A stretch of DNA of 64,000 nt from Alistipes sp. (GTDB lineage Bacteria > Bacteroidota > Bacteroidia > Bacteroidales > Rikenellaceae): NCBI GenBank assembly GCA_017399485.1, contig JAFQCA010000023.1, positions 62,001 through 126,000 of the forward strand, written 5' to 3'. Positions 52,825-62,034 of this stretch are shown piece after piece. Below the pieces are notes generated by a model. The model worked only from the letters and a program-made list of their open reading frames with translations, did not search any database and had not been told where the DNA came from. Position 1 is the stretch's first letter. Each line of letters opens with the position of its first letter. The translations under genes were made by a program, and so were the position numbers.

Positions 52825-54033
52825 TTATAAATTCTTTGTCAATTGATATGTATCGGTAGCGATAACCAACTCCTCGTTTGTTGCTATAACGGCAACCTTA
52901 ACCTTTGCATCTGCGGTAGAGATGATTGCGTTATCGCCGTGAGTAGCGTCGTTGATGCTATCCTCAATCTTGATACCCATAAACTCCATATCCTTACATA
53001 CCCAGCGGCGCAAATCGGAAGAGTTCTCGCCTACACCTCCTGTGAAGATTACCAAGTCAACACCGCCCATCTCGGCTGCGTACTCGGCAACAAACTTCTT
53101 TACGCGGTTGTAGTACATATCGCGTGCTACGATTGCCTTCTCGTTGCCTGCATCGTAAGCAGCATCAATGTCACGCATATCGCTTGATAGGCCTGTCATA
53201 CCATAGACTCCCGACTTCTTGTTCATCATAGAGTTCAACTCGGCATAACTCATACCCTCACGCTCACCGATGTAGGTTACGGCACTTGCGTCAACCTGTC
53301 CGCAACGTGTACCCATTACAAGGCCATCAAGCGGAGAGAATCCCATAGATGTGTCGTATGACTTACCATTGAGAACAGCAGTTATAGAGCCTCCGTTACC
53401 GATGTGGCAAGTGATAATCTTCGAATTTTCAAAATCCAAACCTGTCAATTCAGCACCAACTTTGGCTACATACTTATGGCTTGTACCGTGGAAACCATAT
53501 TTACGTACACGGTATTTGTCATAATACTCATAAGGCAGTGCATAGAGGTAGTTGATAGCAGGGATTGTCTGGTGGAATGAAGTGTCAAATACGGCAACCT
53601 GAGGAATACCCGGCAATACCTTCTCAATAGAGAGAATACCCTCCAAATTGGCTGGGTTGTGCAAGGGGGCAATCTCAAAGAGTGAGCGGATATTCTCCTT
53701 CGCCTGCTCGTCAACAACAACGCTGCTCTTGAAGAACTCACCACCGTGTGCTACGCGATGACCTACAGCCTTTACCTCTGCGAGGTTGGCAATTACACCG
53801 TGTGTAGCATCTGTCAATGCCTCTAATACAAGGCTGATACCTGTAGTGTGGTCAGCGATAGGCATATGCTTTTCAAATTTCTCCTTACCCGTAGGCTTGT
53901 GGGTAAGGCTACCTTCTGCGAGGCCGATACGGTCTACAAGACCTTTAGCCAATAATGCGTTGCTCTGCTCGTTGATATCAATCACCTGATACTTGATTGA
54001 AGAAGAGCCGCAATTGAGTACTAATACAATCAT
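52825..54033 (-). CDS. ackA: Acetate kinase (short-chain acyl kinase)
   Basis: It transfers phosphate from acyl phosphate to ADP. The 402-aa length and motifs VLNCGSSSIKY, VFDTSFHQT, HIGNGGSITAV and DTSMGFSPLDGL are those of acetate kinase; butyrate kinases are about 355 aa. It is paired with a Ptb-type transacylase rather than a Pta, which leaves the physiological acyl group open. ATG 54033 is preceded by a -7 box CAAAGGTA (plus-strand 54088-54095). Confidence 0.9.
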   Translation of the reverse strand: MIVLVLNCGSSSIKYQVIDINEQSNALLAKGLVDRIGLAEGSLTHKPTGKEKFEKHMPIADHTTGISLVLEALTDATHGVIANLAEVKAVGHRVAHGGEFFKSSVVVDEQAKENIRSLFEIAPLHNPANLEGILSIEKVLPGIPQVAVFDTSFHQTIPAINYLYALPYEYYDKYRVRKYGFHGTSHKYVAKVGAELTGLDFENSKIITCHIGNGGSITAVLNGKSYDTSMGFSPLDGLVMGTRCGQVDASAVTYIGEREGMSYAELNSMMNKKSGVYGMTGLSSDMRDIDAAYDAGNEKAIVARDMYYNRVKKFVAEYAAEMGGVDLVIFTGGVGENSSDLRRWVCKDMEFMGIKIEDSINDATHGDNAIISTADAKVKVAVIATNEELVIATDTYQLTKNL

Positions 54034-54087
54034 AATTGGTTTATTTTAAGTTTTATCTGATTTTTTGTTATTTCGCATTTAATTAAA

Positions 54088-54095
54088 CAAAGGTA
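54088..54095 (-). promoter_or_regulatory. Promoter (-7 element) of ackA-ptb
   Basis: Read on the minus strand this is TACCTTTG, about 55 nt before the ackA ATG. The -33 region (around 54115-54118) is TTTC-like. Confidence 0.5.
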
Positions 54096-54120
54096 CAAAA
54101 TAAACTTTAAGAAAACGAAA

Positions 54121-54150
54121 CGAGGTGAAAAAATATTTACTTTCACCTCG
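54121..54150 (-). terminator. Terminator after the M64 peptidase gene
   Basis: CGAGGTGAAA (54121-54130) and TTTCACCTCG (54141-54150) form a 10-bp stem followed on the minus strand by TTTCGTTTTC. Confidence 0.75.
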
Positions 54151-54177
54151 TATGGAATAAAAAAAGGGCATTTCTTG

Positions 54178-55473
54178 TTATTTTGTTGGCTGTGTATTGT
54201 AGCGAATTATTCGCTCGATAGCGCGTTGGCATACGGGGCAGAACTGCGTAGCCTCGTTATCGCGCATACGGCAGACTACAGCAGGACGATACATTCCCTT
54301 TGTCATATATCCACCACCCTCATATACTCCTACGGTGTAATTCTTTTCTCGTTTTTCGGTAGGCTCGGTGGGTATCTCTTTTTTGTTTTTTATCATATCG
54401 GCCCACTTGGATTCGAAATCGACCAATGATGTGATGTTCTGCTCCCACGGCTCGTAATTGAGTTTGTAAGTGCCGGCGGTGTGGTCGGGCTCATCGTAGA
54501 AATATTCGTCAGCCAATGCACCGAATGAGTGGCCAAATTCGTGAACAACGACAGGCTTGAATTGGGGGTGATGGGCTGTGGTGAGGGTATAAGAGTTGTA
54601 TATGCCTCCGCCACCGTAAGTGCCTGTATTTGCCAATATTATAAGATGCTCGTACGCAATTCCCGAAAGGTGGTCGTGTATCAGATGTACGCTGTTTGTT
54701 GTGAGGTAACGGGGCGAATAAAATGTCATAAAATTGGAGTTTATGGCTGTCGTGCGCCACTCGTTATCTTGCGGCACACTAACACCACTATCTGTCGATT
54801 CTATCATTACAGCAACTACGTTGAAACGATTTTTGTATTTCGCAAAAGGCTCATAGCGGAAAATTTCGTCGCAAGCAGTCTGGGCGTCCTCTAAAAATAT
54901 TGTCATCTCCTCCGCAGTATAACCTTCGGCTACAATAGCAATGTCGATGCACTCCTCGCTTGGCCCGCTTTGAAGCAGGTATTTGTGCTGCGCAGTTGGT
55001 AAATCTGCTCGTTGTCGGATTAATTTGTCGTTGGGATTAATCGTGTGACGCATAGATGTTTGCTTGTGTCCTTCGTTGTCGAGCAATGTTATCTCTACCT
55101 CCACACTTTTTCGAGGCATAGGCAAAAGAAATGTCGCTTCGAAACTCTTGGACAGTCGGCTCGCCTCCTCGGTCACCAACCATTCCTGAAATAGGCTTGA
55201 GAAGGTTTGACGATAGAGCGATTTGTTGCTTTCAGGGTCGATAATGCGTATTTCACCGTTGCCGCGTACGGGAACTTCATCGAGATTGATTCTACGTCCG
55301 GCCCAACCTTCGAATGCTGACAACTCGTCGAGTGCCACCATCTGTTGTGTGGCATTACCCGAAAAGATATAATCTACGCGTAGCGTCTCATTGCTAAAAT
55401 GGTCGCTAAATGTTTGAGCGTAAGAGTGTAGCGTTGTGAAAATTATTGTCGCTAAAAATAAAATGTGTTTCAT
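54178..55473 (-). CDS. Secreted M64 family (IgA-peptidase-like) metallopeptidase
   Basis: This 431-aa exported protein has a signal peptide (about residues 1-19, ending SYAQ), an N-terminal beta-rich M64 domain (~20-150), and the zinc protease core with HEFGHSFGALADEYFY (HExxH, His about 311). The preceding GGGGIYNSYTLT segment is typical of M64. The family includes an IgA-cleaving enzyme from Clostridium ramosum, but most Bacteroidetes members are uncharacterised. It lies 14 nt after the response regulator gene on the same strand, so their expression may be linked. Confidence 0.88.
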   Translation of the reverse strand: MKHILFLATIIFTTLHSYAQTFSDHFSNETLRVDYIFSGNATQQMVALDELSAFEGWAGRRINLDEVPVRGNGEIRIIDPESNKSLYRQTFSSLFQEWLVTEEASRLSKSFEATFLLPMPRKSVEVEITLLDNEGHKQTSMRHTINPNDKLIRQRADLPTAQHKYLLQSGPSEECIDIAIVAEGYTAEEMTIFLEDAQTACDEIFRYEPFAKYKNRFNVVAVMIESTDSGVSVPQDNEWRTTAINSNFMTFYSPRYLTTNSVHLIHDHLSGIAYEHLIILANTGTYGGGGIYNSYTLTTAHHPQFKPVVVHEFGHSFGALADEYFYDEPDHTAGTYKLNYEPWEQNITSLVDFESKWADMIKNKKEIPTEPTEKREKNYTVGVYEGGGYMTKGMYRPAVVCRMRDNEATQFCPVCQRAIERIIRYNTQPTK

Positions 55474-55487
55474 CTGTGATTGTCTGT

Positions 55488-56165
55488 TTACTCCTCCTCT
55501 GCAGGCTGGTTTTCTTCGTATTTGTAACCCACTCCCTTCACGGTTACAATGTGGTTGTCGCCAATCTTTTGACGTAATTTCCGAATATGTACATCGATGG
55601 TTCTGTCGCCGACTATGACCTTGTTTCCCCAGACGTTTTGATAAATCTCTTCGCGCGTGAATAGTTTGCCGGGATTGGAGTATAATAGTGTGAGTAACTG
55701 AAACTCCTTGCGAGGCAGGATGAATGTTTCACCGCCTTTGCGTACCTCGTAATGCTCGGTGTCGATATGTAGTTTGTCGTTATTTTCAGGCAATGAGATG
55801 CGCTTTAGAATAGCCTGCACTCGACTGCGCAAGATATTCATCTTGATGGGTTTGTTTATATAGTCATCAGCCCCTGCATCATAACCTTGCAGTTGCGTCT
55901 CCTCGTTGCCTACAGCAGATAGGAATACTATCATAACATTCTTAAGCACAGGTGAATTGCGAAGCGCACGACAAGTGTCGATACCATCCAACACAGGCAT
56001 CATCATATCGAGCAAAATAAGATGCGGTTTGACCTTCAAGGCTTGTTGTATGCCTTCGGCTCCGTTGGATGCAGTAAAGACCTCATATCCATCGCGTTCA
56101 AGGTTGTATTTGACGAATTCCAGAATATCATCCTCATCGTCAATAAGCAGTATTCGGTATCCCAT
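55488..56165 (-). CDS. OmpR/PhoB-family response regulator
   Basis: This 225-aa two-domain regulator has a receiver domain (~1-120) with acidic pocket DDEDD, phosphoacceptor Asp in LILLDMMMP, Ser in VFLSAVG and Lys in NKPIKM, and a C-terminal winged-helix DNA-binding domain (~130-220). No histidine kinase gene is adjacent, so it is an orphan in this window. It lies upstream of the M64 gene and has a -7 box CAAATGTA (56193-56200). Confidence 0.93.
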   Translation of the reverse strand: MGYRILLIDDEDDILEFVKYNLERDGYEVFTASNGAEGIQQALKVKPHLILLDMMMPVLDGIDTCRALRNSPVLKNVMIVFLSAVGNEETQLQGYDAGADDYINKPIKMNILRSRVQAILKRISLPENNDKLHIDTEHYEVRKGGETFILPRKEFQLLTLLYSNPGKLFTREEIYQNVWGNKVIVGDRTIDVHIRKLRQKIGDNHIVTVKGVGYKYEENQPAEEE

Positions 56166-56192
56166 AAAACAAATGTTTAGAAGAAATTTCTA

Positions 56193-56200
56193 CAAATGTA
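56193..56200 (-). promoter_or_regulatory. Promoter (-7 element) of the response regulator gene
   Basis: Read on the minus strand as TACATTTG, 28 nt before the ATG. The -33 element is not obvious. Confidence 0.45.
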
Positions 56201-56244
56201 TAAAATTCCGTGCAAAAAAACTACGACAGAAGAGATAAATTGCT

Positions 56245-56252
56245 TATATTTG
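56245..56252 (+). promoter_or_regulatory. Promoter (-7 element) of the DUF349 gene
   Basis: TATATTTG matches the -7 consensus and lies about 48 nt before ATG 56300. It is divergent from the response-regulator promoter. Confidence 0.5.
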
Positions 56253-56299
56253 CACGACTCTATACAATAGTATAAGGGTAACTTATAAAACGTAAAGTG

Positions 56300-58270
56300 A
56301 TGGCTACTGAAAATTCTAACCTTGCAACTCCCGTGGAGTTGGTCGGCAATGCCGAAGATGTGCAAAATGTAACTGTTGTAGATGCTCAAGCGGAACAAAC
56401 AGCCGCAGAGCCGATTGTTGATGTCGCAGCGAGCGAGGTCGAGGTCTCTTTTGCTGAAGAGGATGCCGCGCTGGATGCCGAAAAGGCGGGCTTGGCTCTC
56501 GATGAAGAGATTGCCGAGGAGAGCAATGCGGAGGATGTCGACAAAAACAATTTGAATGGCAAAAGTAAGCAGGACTTGGTTGATATGTTTGCCGAGTTGT
56601 TGGAGACGGAGCCTGTGCAGACTTTGCGTAAGAGCGTTGAGGCTATTAAGATTGCATTCTACAAGCAACATCGTGCAGAGGTTGATGCAGCCCGTAAGGC
56701 GTTTGAGGCAGAGCAGGGTGAGGGTGCCGAGTTTGTGCCTGCGGTAGATGCTCTGGAGGTTAGATTGAAGGATTTATTCAAGGAGTATCGTCGTCGTCGC
56801 GATGAATATATCGCCGATTTGGATAACCATAAGGAGGAGAATCTCAAAACCAAGTTGGCTATTATCGAGGAGTTGAAGGAGTTGGTCAATTCTGACGAGA
56901 CGCTAAATAATACGTTTGCCAAGTTCCGCGAACTGCAGCAGCGCTGGAAGGATACGGGTATTGTCCCACAAGCAAAAGTTAAGGATTTGTGGGAGACATA
57001 TAACCTGCACGTCGAAAACTTCTATAATTTCATTAAGATAAACAAGGAGTTGCGTGACCTCGATTTGAAGAAGAATTATGAGCAGAAGATTCTTCTATGC
57101 GAGCAGGCTGAGGCTTTGGCTGTAGAGCCTTCGATTGTTGAGGCATTCCATAAGTTGCAGAAGTTGCACGACGAGTGGCGTGAAATAGGCCCTGTGGCAA
57201 ACGAATATAAGGAGTTGTTGTGGGAGCGTTTCAAGGCGGCTTCAAGTAGAATCAATAAACAACATCAGGAGTATTTTGAAACAATCAAGCAGGAGCAGGT
57301 AAAGAACCTTGAACTTAAGACCGAATTGTGTCAAACTACCGAGTCTTTGGCCGAGCAACCATATACTTCGCGCAAAGAGTGGAATAAGGCGAGCGATAAG
57401 TTGTTGGAGATTCAGAAGGTATGGCGTACGATAGGTTTTGCTCCCAAGAAGGATAATACTCGTATTTATGAGCGTTTCCGTGCAGCGTGTGATAGATTCT
57501 TTGAGGCTAAACGTGAGTTCTATGCAGGCGTTAAGACCGAGATGGAACATAATCTGCAACTCAAGAATGAGATATGTGAGGCTGCCGAGGCGCTGCAAAA
57601 TAGTGACGATTGGAAGCACGCAACCGATGAACTCATTGCGTTGCAGGCCAAGTGGAAGGAGGTTGGTGCTGTATCACGCCGCTACTCAGACCAAGTGTGG
57701 AAACGTTTCCGTGCAGCGTGTGATAAGTTCTTTGAGCGTAAGTCGCAGCATTTTGCAGGTGTGGAGAATGAGTATGAGGCTAATCTGCAAAAGAAGTTGG
57801 CGTTGATAGAGGAGATGAAGACGGCTGATATCAAGACTGGCGGATATGAAATGATTAAGGAGTTCCAGCGCCGTTGGAGCGAGGTCGGTTATGTGCCTAT
57901 TAAGCAGAAGGAGGCTATTCAGAAGAAATACAAGGAGGCGGTTGATGTAATGTTCGGTATTTTGCGAGGTTCAGAGCGTGACCGTTCTATGAATCGTTTC
58001 AAGGAGCGTCTTCAGGGTATTAAGGGTGCAGGTGACAAACGCTTGCGTTCAGAGCGTGAACGTCTGTATAATAAAGTTCGCCAGATGGAGCAGGATATTG
58101 CGTTGCTGGAGAATAATATTGGTTTCTTCTCAAAGTCGAAGAATGCTGATGCTATGGTTGCCGACATCAAAGAGAAGATTGTCAAAGCAAAGCGAGAGTT
58201 GCAGGATACGATTGAAAAGGTACGCTTGATAGATAGCCATAATGCCGAGGCGGCAGAGAATCAAGAGTAA
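56300..58270 (+). CDS. DUF349 domain protein
   Basis: This 656-aa acidic, helical protein has an N-terminal low-complexity Ala/Glu/Val region (~1-95) and then a series of DUF349 repeats, each with a W-K-x-x-G or similar core (RWKDTGIVPQAKVKDLWETY; EWREIGPVANEYKELLWERF; VWRTIGFAPKKDNTRIYERF; KWKEVGAVSRRYSDQVWKRF; RWSEVGYVPIKQKE), each cited as the repeat marker. The C-terminus is coiled coil. Proteins of this kind are common in Bacteroidetes; their function is unknown, perhaps nucleic-acid or ribosome related. ATG 56300 is preferred over the adjacent GTG. Confidence 0.85.
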   Translation: MATENSNLATPVELVGNAEDVQNVTVVDAQAEQTAAEPIVDVAASEVEVSFAEEDAALDAEKAGLALDEEIAEESNAEDVDKNNLNGKSKQDLVDMFAELLETEPVQTLRKSVEAIKIAFYKQHRAEVDAARKAFEAEQGEGAEFVPAVDALEVRLKDLFKEYRRRRDEYIADLDNHKEENLKTKLAIIEELKELVNSDETLNNTFAKFRELQQRWKDTGIVPQAKVKDLWETYNLHVENFYNFIKINKELRDLDLKKNYEQKILLCEQAEALAVEPSIVEAFHKLQKLHDEWREIGPVANEYKELLWERFKAASSRINKQHQEYFETIKQEQVKNLELKTELCQTTESLAEQPYTSRKEWNKASDKLLEIQKVWRTIGFAPKKDNTRIYERFRAACDRFFEAKREFYAGVKTEMEHNLQLKNEICEAAEALQNSDDWKHATDELIALQAKWKEVGAVSRRYSDQVWKRFRAACDKFFERKSQHFAGVENEYEANLQKKLALIEEMKTADIKTGGYEMIKEFQRRWSEVGYVPIKQKEAIQKKYKEAVDVMFGILRGSERDRSMNRFKERLQGIKGAGDKRLRSERERLYNKVRQMEQDIALLENNIGFFSKSKNADAMVADIKEKIVKAKRELQDTIEKVRLIDSHNAEAAENQE

Positions 58271-58293
58271 CCCACATTGATATAATGCGAGTT

Positions 58294-58327
58294 GGTCGGA
58301 TTTGTAGCGTTGGCTGCAATTCCGACC
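58294..58327 (+). promoter_or_regulatory. Hairpin in the pyrG leader
   Basis: GGTCGGA (58294-58300) and TCCGACC (58321-58327) enclose a second stem (TTGTAGC with GCTGCAA). There is no T-run, so it is not a plain terminator; it lies 43 nt before the pyrG ATG. Confidence 0.5.
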
Positions 58328-58369
58328 GTTGCAATGAATGTAGTAAACAATAGTTAATTTGTATATATT

Positions 58370-60015
58370 ATGAAACTCAGTAAACCAAAGTACATCTTCG
58401 TTACGGGAGGTGTAGCATCGTCATTAGGCAAAGGTATTATTTCAGCGACGGTAGCACGTCTGTTGCAGGCAAGAGGTTATTCTGTTAGGTACAGAAGTTC
58501 GACCCATATATTAATGCCGACCCGGGTCGTTTGAATCCTTATGAGCACGGTGAAAGTTATGTAACGGAGGATGGTACAGAGTGTGACCTCGACTTGGGTC
58601 ACTATGAGCGTTTCACATCGATTACTACAACGAAGAATAATACAGTTACCACAGGTAAGATTTATCATAGCATTCTTGAGAAGGAGCGTCGTGGCGAGTT
58701 CTTGGGTAAGACTATTCAGGTAATTCCTCATATCACAGACGAGATTAAGCGTCGTATTCAGTTGTTGGGTGCAACGAAGAAGTATGACGTTATTATTTCG
58801 GAAATTGGAGGTACGGTAGGCGATATCGAGTCGTTACCTTATATCGAGTCAGTACGTCAGTTGCGTAATGAGTTGGGTTATCAGAATTCGTTGCTTATCC
58901 ACTTGGCGTGGGTGCCTTATATGGCTGCAGCGTGTGAGATGAAGACCAAGCCGACACAACACTCGGTTAAGGAGTTGCAGTCGGAGGGAGTGCAACCCGA
59001 TGTATTGGTATTGCGTGCCGAGCATAGTCTGGCTGAGGATGTTCGCCGTAAGGTGGCTCTGTTCTGTAACGTGACACCCGATGCTGTTGTTGAGTCTATC
59101 GACGTGCCTACAATATATGAGGTGCCGTTGCGTATGCACGACCAGCATTTGGATGATGTTATCCTGCGTAAGTTGGGTATTGAGGATAGCGAGGAGCCCA
59201 ATTTGAAGGCTTGGAGTGAGTTTGTTGAGAAGATTAAGAATCCTAATCATAAGGTACAGGTTGCTTTGGTAGGTAAGTATACCGAGTTGCCCGATGCTTA
59301 TAAATCTATTAATGAGTCATTCATCCACGCAGGCGCCGCCAACCATTGCAAGGTTAAGGTTCTTTATGTGCCTGCTGAGGAGGTTACAGCCGAGAATGCT
59401 GCAGAAAAGTTGGGTGGCGTGTCGGGTATCTTCGTAGCGCCCGGTTCTGGCGTAAGAGGCTTCGACGGTAAGGTTGAGGCTGCTCGTTATGCAAGAGAGA
59501 ACAATATTCCGTTCTTCGGTATCGGATTGGGTATGCAGGCTGCTACTATAGAGTTCGCTCGCAATGTATTGGGCATTAAGGATGCTTATTCTCGCGAGTT
59601 GGAGCCAAAGAGTAAGAATGCCGTGATAGACCTTATGGAGGATGTGAAGAAAGTTAGCGAGAAGGGTGGTACAATGCGTTTGGGCGGTTATGCCTGTACG
59701 CTTAATAAGGGCTCAAAGGCTTATGCTGCTTATGGTACTGAGTCTATTGTCGAGCGTCACCGTCATCGCTATGAGTTCAATGGTGCATATTTGGCACAAT
59801 ACGAGGCTGCCGGTATGGAGGCTACGGGTATCAATCCAGAGACAGGATTGGTTGAGGTTATGGAGTTGAAGAACCATCCGTGGTATGTGTGCGTACAGTA
59901 CAATCCTGAGTACAAGAGTACGGTTGCTACTCCTGCACCTTTGTTTGTGGCGTTTGTAGGTGCAGCGTTGGAGTATCAGAGTAAATGTGAGGCGGAGAAG
60001 AGTGCCGCGAAGTAA
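58370..60015 (+). pseudogene. pyrG: CTP synthase pyrG with a -1 frameshift near codon 40 and degenerate glutaminase site
   Basis: PyrG makes CTP from UTP, ATP and glutamine or ammonia. ATG 58370 reads [23 protein letters not shown] through the synthase P-loop to residue 39, then runs out of frame and stops at 58532-58534. The rest ([13 protein letters not shown]... onward to 60015) is in the next frame. GTTAGGTACAG (58484-58494) is one base short of the expected Val-x-x-Gln-Lys. Restoring one base gives a normal 548-aa protein. The synthase half looks intact. In the C-terminal glutaminase domain the nucleophile Cys is Gly (59524-59526), the catalytic His is Asn (59902-59904) and the GFG-loop Phe is Ser (59446-59448); the catalytic Glu (59908-59910) remains. 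The frameshift may be a sequence error; the active-site changes are not explained by it. Confidence 0.85.
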
Positions 60016-60034
60016 TAACGTATAAAACCGAGAA

Positions 60035-61972
60035 ATGGATAAGAAAACAATTATTGGAGTTGTACTTATGTCGCTGATTTTTATCGGCTATATGTTGTAC
60101 AGTTCCAAACAACAAGCAGAGTATCAACAATATTTGGAGCAGGTGCAGGCCGAAGAGGCTGCTACGGCTCAAGCGAATGAGGATATAGAGGCCGAGCAGG
60201 CTCAAGCAGCGGCTTCAGACGAGCAGGATGCCGAGTCGGCATTAGAGCGCGAGAAGAGTATATATGGTGATTATCTGGTTGCAGCACGCAATGCTCAAGC
60301 GCAAGAGTTTACGATGTCGAATGATTATTTGACCGTAGATTTCTCAACTCTAGGCGGTGTGATGTCGAAGGTGACACTTGAGGAGTACACCAAGTTTGCG
60401 CCTAAGGGTGAGCGAAACGAGAAAGTTGTTTTGTATGACCCCTCGACTGCCAAGTTTGATATGACATTCTATATCAAGCAGGGCCTTAACAATCTGCCTA
60501 TAAATACTTCGGAGTACGTATTTACATCGGAGGGTGTGCGCCGTGAGGGCGATGCACAACGCCTGGTAATGCAGTTGGAGGTTGCAGCAGGTGCCTTCTT
60601 GCAGTATGAGTATGTGTTGTATGATGAGAAGAATCCGTCACGTGATTATATGCTCGATTTCAATATCAAGTTGGTGAATCTCTCGCCGATAATGGCACAG
60701 CAATCGACTCTGGGAATCGAGTGGGCTAACCGCACATATCAGAATGAGCGTAGTTTCAAGACTGAGAATATGTACACTACACTCTCATACCACTTGCCGG
60801 GAGAGGAGTCTGTTGAGGATTTGGGTATGAGCGAGGATGCAAAGTCGAAGCAGGTGCAGTCGGAGGTTAATTGGGTAGCCTTCCGTCAGCAGTTCTTCTC
60901 GCAGGCTTTCATTGCACATAACAACTTTGCATATTCCGATATGGGCTTTACTACTGATGTGAAGGATTCAGGCTTTATCAAGAACTATTCTGCACGTTTG
61001 GGCTTGCCCTATAATGCGCAGACTACAGAGTATAACTTCTCGTTCTATTGTGGTCCTAATAAGTATGCCGTGTTATCGAATGTCGTTGGCCCCGATGGCG
61101 AGAAGATTGCTATGGAGCGTCTGATACCGTTGGGTGGCTGGCTTGTAGGCTGGTTTAACCGTTGGATAGTTATTCCTGTGTTTGACTTCTTGAGCAAGTA
61201 CATCGGCAGTTTTGGTGTAATTATCTTGATATTGACCATTTTGGTTAAGTTGCTCATCTTCCCGCTTACGTATAAGAGTTATCTCTCGACAGCAAAGATG
61301 CGTGTTATCAAGCCCGAAATGGATGCCTTGAATGAGAAGTATCCTCGCGAGGAGGATGCTATGAAGAAGCAACAGGCAATGATGAATCTTTATAAGAAGG
61401 CGGGGATTAATCCGTTGGGCGGATGTTTGCCAATGTTGATTCAGTTACCATTGTTGTGGGCGTTGTTCCGTTTCTTCCCCGTAAGTATTGAGTTGCGTGC
61501 GCAACCTTTCTTGTGGGCAGATGACCTATCGTCATACGATAGCATCTTGAATTTGCCATTCACGATTCCTTTCTATGGTGACCATATCAGTCTGTTCTGT
61601 CTGTTGATGTGTGTGACTATGATAGGTTTCTCTATGATAAACTATCAGCAGCAACCTTCGCAGCCCCAGATGGCAGGTATGAAGTTTATGATGGTATATA
61701 TGATGCCCGTGATGATGCTCTTCTGGTTTAATGACTATGCATCGGGCTTGTGCTACTACTATCTGTTGTCGCAACTTATTACGATGATTCAGATGACTGC
61801 AATACGCCGTTTTGTTGATGATGATAAGATTCACGCAATGATGGAGCGTAATGCCGCCAAGCAGAAGAATAAGAAGAAGTCTAAGTTCCAACTTCGTTAC
61901 GAGGAGTTGATGCGTCAGCAGGAGGAGATGATGCGTCAACAGGAGAAGGCTAAAGGCGGAAAGCGCAGATAG
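60035..61972 (+). CDS. yidC: Membrane protein insertase YidC
   Basis: YidC inserts and folds inner-membrane proteins. The 645-aa protein has an N-terminal anchor helix (~5-22), a large periplasmic beta-domain (~60-350) and the conserved C-terminal membrane core (~365-600) with LIFPLTYKSYLSTAKMR, the QQAMMNLYKKAGINPLGGCLPMLIQLPLL segment (partly quoted) and a Lys-rich tail for ribosome contact. It follows pyrG by 19 nt. Confidence 0.95.
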   Translation: MDKKTIIGVVLMSLIFIGYMLYSSKQQAEYQQYLEQVQAEEAATAQANEDIEAEQAQAAASDEQDAESALEREKSIYGDYLVAARNAQAQEFTMSNDYLTVDFSTLGGVMSKVTLEEYTKFAPKGERNEKVVLYDPSTAKFDMTFYIKQGLNNLPINTSEYVFTSEGVRREGDAQRLVMQLEVAAGAFLQYEYVLYDEKNPSRDYMLDFNIKLVNLSPIMAQQSTLGIEWANRTYQNERSFKTENMYTTLSYHLPGEESVEDLGMSEDAKSKQVQSEVNWVAFRQQFFSQAFIAHNNFAYSDMGFTTDVKDSGFIKNYSARLGLPYNAQTTEYNFSFYCGPNKYAVLSNVVGPDGEKIAMERLIPLGGWLVGWFNRWIVIPVFDFLSKYIGSFGVIILILTILVKLLIFPLTYKSYLSTAKMRVIKPEMDALNEKYPREEDAMKKQQAMMNLYKKAGINPLGGCLPMLIQLPLLWALFRFFPVSIELRAQPFLWADDLSSYDSILNLPFTIPFYGDHISLFCLLMCVTMIGFSMINYQQQPSQPQMAGMKFMMVYMMPVMMLFWFNDYASGLCYYYLLSQLITMIQMTAIRRFVDDDKIHAMMERNAAKQKNKKKSKFQLRYEELMRQQEEMMRQQEKAKGGKRR

Positions 61973-61996
61973 CGCACATTTAATAATTTGATATGC

Positions 61997-62034
61997 AATA
62001 ACTCCCGCGATAATCAAATATTGCGGGAGTTATT
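61997..62034. terminator. Bidirectional terminator between yidC and the LytTR gene
   Basis: AATAACTCCCGC (61997-62008) and GCGGGAGTTATT (62023-62034) pair perfectly over 12 bp; a T-rich tail follows on the plus strand and an A/T tail on the minus strand. Confidence 0.9.

Noticed and set aside
58484-58494. Programmed ribosomal frameshift in pyrG
   Set aside because: No slippery heptamer or downstream pseudoknot is visible; a one-base deletion (biological or sequencing) explains it better.
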